Assembly (NCBI GenBank): GCA_025936015.1
Contig: JAICUE010000203.1
Span: forward strand, 1 to 5,575
DNA: 5,575 bases
DNA from: Gemmatimonadaceae bacterium
Lineage (GTDB): Bacteria; Gemmatimonadota; Gemmatimonadetes; Gemmatimonadales; Gemmatimonadaceae
Direction: 5' to 3'
In this document: positions 1-5,575 of the stretch, one piece after another
How the letters are laid out: each line of letters begins with the position of its first letter
Position numbering within the stretch: the stretch's first letter is position 1
Notes under the pieces: generated by a model
The model's database searches: none
What the model saw: the letters and a program-made list of their open reading frames with translations, nothing else
What the model was told of the DNA's origin: nothing
Program-made: the position numbers and the translations under genes

Positions 1-1143
1 GCCTCGTGCCGCAACGGGCCAGCTCGTCTCGACGACGTCGCCGCGGACGCCGTAGATCTCGTCGAAGAGATGGACGACGATGCAGACATGGTTCGGCACG
101 ATCCGGACGCGGTCACCGATCTTCGGGCGCCAGTCGCTGTCGCCGAGCTCGATGATGCCGTGCTCCTCGGACATCCGCGCGACGACGAGCTCAGGGCGAT
201 CCAGCAGCGCGCCGAAGCCCTCCCCTTCGGCGCCGCGCATGGGCTCCCTGCCTAACGCCTTGGTGCCGGCGTCGACGACGACCTGGCCGGGGACGGCGAT
301 GCTGACCACCGTCGCGGCGACGGTGAGCGCGCAGTCGTCCCAGCTGCAGGCGCCGATCGCGGCGGTGACGCGGTCGTTGTAGACGTAGGTGCCGGGACGG
401 ACCTCGGTCAGCCCATCCACTTCGTGCATCCGCCACGCGGCCGGCGTCGAGCCGCCGCTCACCACCGCCGGGGGAAGTCCTTCGCGCTCGAGCGCGTCGA
501 TCGTCCGCCTGACATCGGCGCCGAGCTTCTCGATTGCCGGTCCCTGTTTCGCCAGGGGTTCGCGGATGTGACCGGGGTAGAAGGCGATCCCGGCGAAGCG
601 AAGCGGCGGGCTGCGCCAGACGAGCTGCGCCAGCTTCACCACCTCCTCGGGCGTCGCCACCCCGACGCGATGCATCCCGACGTCGAGCTCGATGTAGACG
701 CCGACCTCGCGGTCGACGACCCGCGCCGTGCTCGCCAGCTGCTCGATCGCGGTGACCGAGTCGACGGCGACCGTCAGGCGGGCGTCGCGCGGGAGCGTCA
801 TCAGCCGGGCCAGCTTCGCCGCGCCGATCGGCGGATAGGCGAGCAGCAGGTCCTTCGAGACGTCGGCCATCACCTCCATCTCGCGCGTCGTCGCGCACGT
901 CAGGCCTAACGCGCCGAGCCGGATCTGGTCGGCGGCGATGCGCGGCGACTTGTGCGTCTTGACGTGCGGGCGGAGGGTGAGGCCGTGGAGCGCGGTGTAC
1001 GTCGCCATCGCCTCGAGGTTGGTCGCCAGCCGGTCGAGGTCGACGATCAGCGACGGGGTTTCGAGCTCGTCGATGCGCCGCGGCGACTCCGCTTCGGGGA
1101 AGCGGGGCATCGACGAGCGGCGGCCAGCCTTGCGCTTCGCCAT
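1..1143 (-). CDS. D-threonine aldolase / D-serine dehydratase family PLP enzyme (3' end cut by window edge)
   Basis: This is a fold-type III (alanine-racemase-like) pyridoxal-phosphate enzyme acting on a D-amino acid, either cleaving D-beta-hydroxy amino acids to glycine plus aldehyde or dehydrating D-serine. I translated 381 codons from the ATG at 1143 without meeting a stop. An Ala_racemase_N-type barrel runs from about residue 25 to 260. It holds TPSLIVDLDRL near the start, the PLP lysine K62 in RPHVKTHKS, YPGH (189-192), the phosphate-binding loop SGGSTP (229-234) and RPGTYVYND (249-257). A D-serine-dehydratase-like beta domain follows with VDAGTKAL (290-297), SEEHG (325-329) and the metal pair H352-x-C354 in PNHVC. 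The last visible residues, WPVAARG, match the usual end of the family (about 370-385 residues), so only a few codons should be missing. The ATG overlaps the stop of the upstream SDR, and no strong Shine-Dalgarno is visible. A second in-frame ATG at 1110 would remove a basic 11-residue extension. The family call is firm; the substrate is not. Confidence 0.93.
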   Translation of the reverse strand, partial: MAKRKAGRRSSMPRFPEAESPRRIDELETPSLIVDLDRLATNLEAMATYTALHGLTLRPHVKTHKSPRIAADQIRLGALGLTCATTREMEVMADVSKDLLLAYPPIGAAKLARLMTLPRDARLTVAVDSVTAIEQLASTARVVDREVGVYIELDVGMHRVGVATPEEVVKLAQLVWRSPPLRFAGIAFYPGHIREPLAKQGPAIEKLGADVRRTIDALEREGLPPAVVSGGSTPAAWRMHEVDGLTEVRPGTYVYNDRVTAAIGACSWDDCALTVAATVVSIAVPGQVVVDAGTKALGREPMRGAEGEGFGALLDRPELVVARMSEEHGIIELGDSDWRPKIGDRVRIVPNHVCIVVHLFDEIYGVRGDVVETSWPVAARG

Positions 1144-1145
1144 CA
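1141..1145 (-). promoter_or_regulatory. TGATG stop-start overlap, probable translational coupling
   Basis: The minus-strand bases read TGATG. The SDR stop TGA and the ATG of the PLP-enzyme gene share one A. Neither start has an obvious GGAGG-type site just upstream, so the second gene may depend on ribosomes finishing the first. This supports a common transcript and matched expression of the two enzymes. Coupling itself is inferred. Confidence 0.7.
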
Positions 1146-1868
1146 GGCGCCGAGCCGGATCGTCTGCCCGGTCACGTCGCGCGCCGCGTCCGAGCAGAGC
1201 CAGCGTACCACGTCGGCGACCGACTCGCGCTCGACGTAGTTCCGGTCCGCGCCCATGTCGCTCACGTTCGCCGCGGTGCGGATCATCGTCGGCGCGACCG
1301 CATTCGCGCGGACACCATTCTTCCGCTCCTCCTGCGACACCGCCTGCATCAGCGCGAGCGCCCCTGCCTTCGCCGCCGCGTATGCGCTCTTCTCGGCGAC
1401 CATCCCGCCGGGCAGGACAGCGGCCGCACCGAAGTAGACGATGCTGCCACGCCCGCGGCGCAGCGCCGGCATGAAGGCGCGCGTCGAGAGATACGCGGTC
1501 GTCAGGCTGATCGCGATCTGGCGGCTGAACACCGACGGGTCGCTCTCGCCGACCGGGCCGCTCATCGCGAACCCGCCGGCCGCGGCGACGAGCGCCGCGA
1601 GCGGACGATCGTCGCTGCCTAACGCTTCACGGGCGGCGCGCAGCGAATCCGCCGGGTCGGTGAGGTCAGCGACGATCCCGCGCACTCGCGCGCCGCCCTT
1701 CCCGATCTCCTTCGCCCGCTCGGCGACGCCGGCATCGCGGTCGAGCAGCACGAGCTCGGCGCCATCGCGCGCGAATGCCGCGGCGATTGCTTCCCCGGCC
1801 TGTCCGGCCCGGCCGACGCCGGTGATCACGACGAGACGATCGGTCGTCGGCTGCGACGGCGATGTCAT
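1143..1868 (-). CDS. Short-chain dehydrogenase/reductase, dihydropteridine-reductase-like, lacking the catalytic Ser
   Basis: A cytosolic NAD(P)-dependent oxidoreductase of 241 residues, a normal size for a single-domain classical SDR. The Rossmann start is VVITGVGRAGQAGEAIA (13-29), a glycine loop two residues longer than the usual TGxxxGxG. Strand beta-2 ends in D43, an acidic residue that normally favours NAD(H) over NADP(H). D68 (VADLT) and AAAGG (95-99, replacing NNAG) follow. The active-site pair is Y163-x-x-x-K167 (YAAAK). The usual Ser about 13 residues before Tyr is missing, since that stretch reads FGAAAVL (146-152). The usual helix-4 Asn is S121. NAVAPTMIRTAAN (189-201) and VTGQTIRLGA at the end complete the fold. 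As I recall it, dihydropteridine reductase also has Ala in place of Ser, an Asp after beta-2, and a DTPxNR-like segment matching RTAAN here. The gene follows lhr by 47 bases and shares one base with the PLP-enzyme gene, so the pair is probably co-translated. There is no in-frame start further upstream and no clear Shine-Dalgarno. The substrate is unknown. Confidence 0.93.
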   Translation of the reverse strand: MTSPSQPTTDRLVVITGVGRAGQAGEAIAAAFARDGAELVLLDRDAGVAERAKEIGKGGARVRGIVADLTDPADSLRAAREALGSDDRPLAALVAAAGGFAMSGPVGESDPSVFSRQIAISLTTAYLSTRAFMPALRRGRGSIVYFGAAAVLPGGMVAEKSAYAAAKAGALALMQAVSQEERKNGVRANAVAPTMIRTAANVSDMGADRNYVERESVADVVRWLCSDAARDVTGQTIRLGA

Positions 1869-1915
1869 GAGTGATGCACCCGGGGGGCTTTCATCATCGG
1901 GGGGAATATGAAGCG
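1869..1915 (-). other. 47-base spacer between lhr and the SDR gene; no terminator seen
   Basis: This is the only non-coding stretch in the window. I see no stem followed by a T-run, so readthrough from lhr into the SDR gene is plausible. No convincing -35/-10 pair or Shine-Dalgarno is visible. It holds two G6 tracts on the plus strand (1882-1887 and 1899-1904), separated by 11 bases. They appear as C6 tracts in the transcript. A ten-codon open frame starts within it at 1897 and ends in a TGA overlapping the SDR ATG; I do not call it a gene. Confidence 0.6.
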
Positions 1916-4900
1916 CTAGCCAAGCGATGCATAGTATCGGAGACCTCCTGGCGTCGCGCGAAAGCCGGCGGCGGCGAACGCCGGTGCGCGCGGGCTCGTC
2001 ACGGCCGGCCGGCCATCGATCGTTTCGACGATGAGGTCGCGCGTCGCGGTGTTCGCTTCCTGGAGCGCACGCAGCAGTGCCCGGACACCGGCGGTGAGCT
2101 CGTTGTCGGAGATCTCCGGCGCAATCGAGAGCCGCTTGCCACGCGCCTCGCTCGCGAGCAGGACATGACCGGCGCGCATCACGAGGAGTGCATCGCGCCC
2201 GCGGGGCCGTTCATGAACCGCACGCGGCGGCTCGGTGCGGAGCGAATACGCATTCGCCGGATCGCTGGCGCGAATCACGACGAGCGGCGCGCCTGGATCG
2301 TGAGCCGCCGCGCGCAGCAGCTCGATCGCATCGGGGAGCGCGAACTGCGCACCGGCGAGCCCGCGGACGAAGTAGCCGCGCCGCACCTCGCCGCGCAGCT
2401 CGAGCTTGCGCAGCTCGTAATAGATGGAGCGCCACGCCACCGCCGGCTTCTCGCGTCGCCACCAGTCACGCGACACGATCCCATACCGATCAAGCCACTG
2501 CCGCGCCACACGCTCGGCTTTTTCTTCTTCCGGAAGCGGTGCACCGAGGACGCCCGGCGTACGCAGCAGCGTCCATCGACCCTGCCAGACCGCGTTCTCA
2601 TCGCGCGCACCGGGGAGATCAGGACGCCGCCACTTCGGGAGTCGCCTCAGGTTCGCGCGGCGCTGAACGACCGGGCGCGATGCCGTGAAGTCCTCGGGGA
2701 GCCAGCGCGTCGGGTCGGGCGCGACACCGCGTCCCGGCGCGGTCGGCATCGCTCGCCACCGCGCGACGTCGCGTGCCGCGTCCGGCGCATCGCTCGTGAC
2801 GAGCGCCGCCGCGACCAGCTCGCGCAGCCCGTCACGCACCTGCCGCGGACGCAGCTCGGTCGCCGCGACGAGGTCGGCGAAGAAGCTCGCGCCCTGCTTC
2901 GCCAGCGTGTCGCGCACCGCGCGGGCGATCTCGCCTAACGGCGGATCGGCGTCGTCGCCGAGCCAGAGCTGGCCGCTGCCGCGCTCGAAGAAACGGATCC
3001 CGCTCAGCGTGCGGACGCCTGCCTTCTCGTCGAGGGTCCCGGTTCCCGCCCAGACCAGCTCCCCGGTGAGGCCCAGTCGCGCGAGATCGTCGTCGCCGAA
3101 GCCGTCGACTCGAGCAGGGAGGTAGTGGCGCCACCAGCCGTCGGCAGGACGCGCGAGACCATAGAGCTGCCGCACGGCCTGCGCCGCTCCCGACGGTCCG
3201 CGCAGCCGGTCGCGCTCGTCCACATGCTGCCAGCGCTGGAGGAATGCCGCGAGCACGGGAAGCTCCACCGCCTCGACCGCGCGCCGGGCCGCCGCCAGCT
3301 CGCGGCGCCGTGCCTGCTCGAGCACGGGACGCGTCACCCACCGCGGCTCGCCCCCGGCCGAGCTGACGCGCACCAGCCGCTTCGCCCGCTCCCACTCCTC
3401 GAGCCGGGTCAGGAGACGCGCCTCGCCTAACGCGTAGCGCGCCCGGATGTCGGCGACCGACACCGGCCCCGCGAGCGTCAGGTACCGCCAGAGCACTTCC
3501 CGCCGTGCCGCACCCCGCGTCAGCGACGCGTGCTGCAGCATCGGCGGCACCGAATCCTCGGCCCGGCACTCGCTGAGCTCGATGCCGCAGCGCACCGTCG
3601 CCATCGCGCCGGCGCCGAACGCGGCGAGATAGCGCGGATACGTCTCGGTGAGGATCAGCCGCCATTCCGTGTCGATCCTCGCGCCTTCACTGCTCGCCGT
3701 GTCGCTGCTCCCTGCGCCAGCGCTGGTTGCGACACCGCGTATCGGGATCGGTACCGCGATCACGCGCCCGGCCGCGAGCAGCTCGCCTAACGGTGCGCCG
3801 CGCACCCCCTCGTCCGCGGTCGCGATCCGCTGCTCGGCCTCGGCGACCGTCAGGTCGCCGGCGCGGTCGATCAGGATCGCCAGCTCGTCGGCCGTCCGCG
3901 CCCGGCGGCCTTGCGCCGTGCCCCTCCGCGCGGCGAGCACCTCCTCGACCGCGGCGAGCGTCGTGTCCTCGGGGACGTTCTCGCCGCTGATTCCCTGAAG
4001 CAGCGCGCGGTCGAGTGAGAGCATCGCCGCCCGCTGCTCGGCGCGCGGCGTGTCGTCGCCGTACATCCAGTCCATCACGAAGCCGAACTGCAGGCTCGCC
4101 GCGAATGGCGACGGGATCTCCGTCTCGACGCTGCGGATCGCGATCTGCCCGGCCTGGATCCGGTCGAGCACCTCGCGCAGTCCCGGGATGTCGAACGCGT
4201 CCTGCAGGACGTCGCGATATGTCTCGACCAGAATCGGAAACGACGGAAAGGACCGCACCGCCTCGAGCAGGTCGAGCGACTTGAGTCGCTGTAGCCAGAG
4301 CGGCATTCGGCGCCGCGGATTCCCGCGCGCGAGCAGCAGCGCGCGGGCGGCGTTCATGCGGAAGCGTGCCCCGAACAGCGACGTCGTCCCAACTTCGTCG
4401 AGCACCCGCCGCTCGGCCTCGGCCGCCGTCAGGCCGGTCAGCGCCGACACGGGCGCCGGCTCCTTGAGGTCGGGAAGGCGAAGCATGATCCCGTCGTCGG
4501 TGGTCTGCACCTGGACGTCGATCCCTTCTTCGGCGTCGACAGCGCGCGACAGGCGGCCGATCATCTCGCGCGCTCGCTGCGCGAGCGCCATCCCCCACGG
4601 CGCGTTGACCCGGCCCCCGAACGGCGCGTGCAGCACGATGCGCACGGCGCCGGTGTCGTCGCGGAACTGCTCGATGAGCAGGGTGCGATCGTCAGGCACG
4701 AGTCCCGTCGCGGCCTTCTGCTGATGGACGTACTCCACCATCGAGCGAATCGTCGCCTCGTCCGCGTCGTAGCGCGCCATCAATGCATCGAGTCCCGCCC
4801 GATCGACGGTCTCGTCGAGCGCGCGCCGGAGTGCACCAACACGCTCCGTCAGATGCACCGAGCGCGCGGCGTACTCGCCGTGCCAGAAGGGCATTCGCGC

Positions 4901-5575
4901 CGGCGAGCCCGGCGCCGGCGTCACGATCACCCGATCATGCTCGATCGAGCCGACGCGCCATGTGCTCGAGCCGAGTTGGAAGACGTCGCCGATGCGCGTC
5001 TCGTGCACGAACTCCTCATCGAGCTCGCCTAACCGCGTGCGGTCAGGGAGGGTGACAGCGTACAACCCGCGATCGGGAATCGTCCCGCCGGAGATCACCG
5101 CGGCCATGCGGCTCCCGCGCCCCGCGGCAACGAGGCCCGTGATCTTGTCCCACACCAGCTTCGCGTCGAGCGACGCGGCGACGTCAGCCGGATATTTTCC
5201 GGCGAGCATCGCCAGCGTCTCGTCGAACGCCGCGCGCGGCAGTCGATGGTAGGGATAGCTCCGCCGCACCATCGCGAAGAGATCGTCGGCGGTCCAATCA
5301 TCCACGCTCGCCGCGGCGACGATCACCTGGCTCAGCACGTCGAGCGGGTTCTGCACCACCTTCGTCGGCTCGACGTCGCCATCGCGCATCGCGTCGGAGA
5401 TCGCGAGGATCTCGAGCCCGTCATCACGAAACGTCGGCACGAACAGTCCGCGACTCACCGCGCCTAACGTGTGCCCGGCGCGGCCGACCCGCTGCAATCC
5501 CGCGGCGACACGCTTCGGAGACTGGAGCTGGATCACGAGATCCACCGAGCCGATGTCGATGCCGAGCTCGAGGGA
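1916..5575 (-). CDS. lhr: Long-form Lhr superfamily 2 DNA helicase, C-terminal 1219 residues (5' end off the window)
   Basis: Lhr is an ATP-driven 3'-to-5' single-stranded DNA translocase and helicase linked to DNA repair. The frame is already open at the right edge. Counting from there (S1), motif V is LELGIDIGS (2-10) and motif VI is QRVGRAGH (28-35), so RecA domain 1 and part of domain 2 are missing. The Lhr-specific core follows: LGELDEEF (182-189), PFWHGE around W231, NAPWGMA around W327 and PLWLQR around W427. PLWLQR is probably the region whose Trp stacks on DNA in the mycobacterial Lhr core. The long C-terminal region of winged-helix and beta modules is also present, with WWRHYLPARV (814-823), RRGYFVRGLAGAQFA (1065-1079), SDPAN (D1105) and a final GFRATPGGLRYY before TAG at 1918-1916. 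With about 300-350 missing residues the whole would be near the 1500-1540 of E. coli and mycobacterial Lhr. A Ser/Ala/Gly-rich linker lies at 616-635. GTG at 5545 is an internal valine, not the start. Confidence 0.96.
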   Translation of the reverse strand, partial: SLELGIDIGSVDLVIQLQSPKRVAAGLQRVGRAGHTLGAVSRGLFVPTFRDDGLEILAISDAMRDGDVEPTKVVQNPLDVLSQVIVAAASVDDWTADDLFAMVRRSYPYHRLPRAAFDETLAMLAGKYPADVAASLDAKLVWDKITGLVAAGRGSRMAAVISGGTIPDRGLYAVTLPDRTRLGELDEEFVHETRIGDVFQLGSSTWRVGSIEHDRVIVTPAPGSPARMPFWHGEYAARSVHLTERVGALRRALDETVDRAGLDALMARYDADEATIRSMVEYVHQQKAATGLVPDDRTLLIEQFRDDTGAVRIVLHAPFGGRVNAPWGMALAQRAREMIGRLSRAVDAEEGIDVQVQTTDDGIMLRLPDLKEPAPVSALTGLTAAEAERRVLDEVGTTSLFGARFRMNAARALLLARGNPRRRMPLWLQRLKSLDLLEAVRSFPSFPILVETYRDVLQDAFDIPGLREVLDRIQAGQIAIRSVETEIPSPFAASLQFGFVMDWMYGDDTPRAEQRAAMLSLDRALLQGISGENVPEDTTLAAVEEVLAARRGTAQGRRARTADELAILIDRAGDLTVAEAEQRIATADEGVRGAPLGELLAAGRVIAVPIPIRGVATSAGAGSSDTASSEGARIDTEWRLILTETYPRYLAAFGAGAMATVRCGIELSECRAEDSVPPMLQHASLTRGAARREVLWRYLTLAGPVSVADIRARYALGEARLLTRLEEWERAKRLVRVSSAGGEPRWVTRPVLEQARRRELAAARRAVEAVELPVLAAFLQRWQHVDERDRLRGPSGAAQAVRQLYGLARPADGWWRHYLPARVDGFGDDDLARLGLTGELVWAGTGTLDEKAGVRTLSGIRFFERGSGQLWLGDDADPPLGEIARAVRDTLAKQGASFFADLVAATELRPRQVRDGLRELVAAALVTSDAPDAARDVARWRAMPTAPGRGVAPDPTRWLPEDFTASRPVVQRRANLRRLPKWRRPDLPGARDENAVWQGRWTLLRTPGVLGAPLPEEEKAERVARQWLDRYGIVSRDWWRREKPAVAWRSIYYELRKLELRGEVRRGYFVRGLAGAQFALPDAIELLRAAAHDPGAPLVVIRASDPANAYSLRTEPPRAVHERPRGRDALLVMRAGHVLLASEARGKRLSIAPEISDNELTAGVRALLRALQEANTATRDLIVETIDGRPAVTSPRAPAFAAAGFRATPGGLRYYASLG

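Larger units (their letters stand above)
250..5468 (-). repeat. Eight dispersed copies of the oriented word GTTAGGC (usually CGTTAGGC)
   Basis: The heptamer lies on the minus strand at 250-256, 904-910, 1617-1623, 2933-2939, 3425-3431, 3785-3791, 5027-5033 and 5462-5468. Seven of the eight extend to CGTTAGGC; the 5027 copy has GGTTAGGC. There are two copies in the PLP-enzyme gene, one in the SDR gene and five in lhr. Every copy sits in the same frame, as xxG-TTA-GGC, coding Leu-Gly. No copy occurs in the other orientation. These eight are the only in-frame TTA codons in the window. The pattern is seen directly; its function is unknown. Confidence 0.85.

Noticed and set aside
191..898. Minus-strand open frame of 235 codons
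   Set aside because: It is a shifted frame inside the PLP-enzyme gene. The translation is a run of Arg, Gly and Asp, whereas the other frame carries all the family motifs.
1876..1904. Possible terminator or G-quadruplex after lhr
   Set aside because: The two G6 tracts are not complementary, so there is no hairpin, and there is no T-run. Four separated G tracts needed for a standard quadruplex are absent.
1871..2938. Long plus-strand open frame of 355 codons
   Set aside because: It lies antisense to the well-supported end of lhr and has an Arg-rich, motif-free translation of the kind GC-rich genes give on the opposite strand.
2832..4598. Two minus-strand open frames (2832-3665 and 3687-4598)
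   Set aside because: Both are shifted frames inside lhr with low-complexity Arg/Ala/Gly translations. The lhr frame is unbroken across the whole stretch.
4898..4920. Inverted repeat CGCCGGC / GCCGGCG with a 9-base loop
   Set aside because: It lies inside lhr, codes for the conserved APGSPAR stretch and has no T-run. GC-rich coding DNA gives such short stems by chance.
5543..5545. GTG as the start codon of the helicase gene
   Set aside because: The ten codons before it read SLELGIDIGS, which is helicase motif V, so the frame continues off the window and the GTG is an internal Val.
1..5575. CRISPR arrays, tRNA or rRNA genes, insertion sequences, defence or phage genes
   Set aside because: I found no regularly spaced direct repeats, no RNA-gene signatures, no terminal inverted repeats and no transposase or phage-like frames. 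The window is filled by three metabolic or repair genes.

Overview
The window is GC-rich (roughly two thirds or more G+C by eye) and almost wholly coding. Three genes lie head to tail on the minus strand with one 47-base gap. Nothing on the plus strand looks like a gene. Codon use is strongly GC-biased, there are no insertion sequences, RNA genes or CRISPR repeats, and base composition does not change visibly along the window. This fits an ordinary chromosomal segment of a high-GC bacterium. The recurrent heptamer described below and the gene families make me think of Gemmatimonadota, but that is a weak, memory-based guess.

Layout in transcription order (right to left): (1) 5575-1916 is the C-terminal ~1219 residues of a long-form Lhr DNA helicase. 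Its N-terminal ATPase part, before helicase motif V, lies off the right edge. (2) After 47 bases, 1868-1143 encodes a complete 241-residue short-chain dehydrogenase/reductase (SDR). It keeps Tyr-x-x-x-Lys but lacks the usual catalytic Ser and Asn, and it most resembles dihydropteridine-reductase-like SDRs. (3) Sharing one base with it (TGATG), 1143 to the left edge encodes a PLP fold-type III enzyme of the D-threonine aldolase / D-serine dehydratase family. It is almost complete and probably lacks only its last few codons.

The SDR and PLP enzyme are very probably co-translated and may act in one small-molecule pathway. The substrate cannot be read from the sequence. Lhr is a DNA repair helicase with no obvious biochemical link to them. 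The three may share a transcript simply because no terminator separates them.

The most unusual signal is not a gene. The heptamer GTTAGGC occurs eight times, always on the coding (minus) strand and always in the same reading frame as xxG-TTA-GGC (Leu-Gly). It accounts for every in-frame TTA codon in the window. It looks like a genome-wide over-represented oriented word (Chi-like, uptake-like or HIP1-like) or an extreme codon-pair bias. I see no evidence of a new multi-gene system beyond this.
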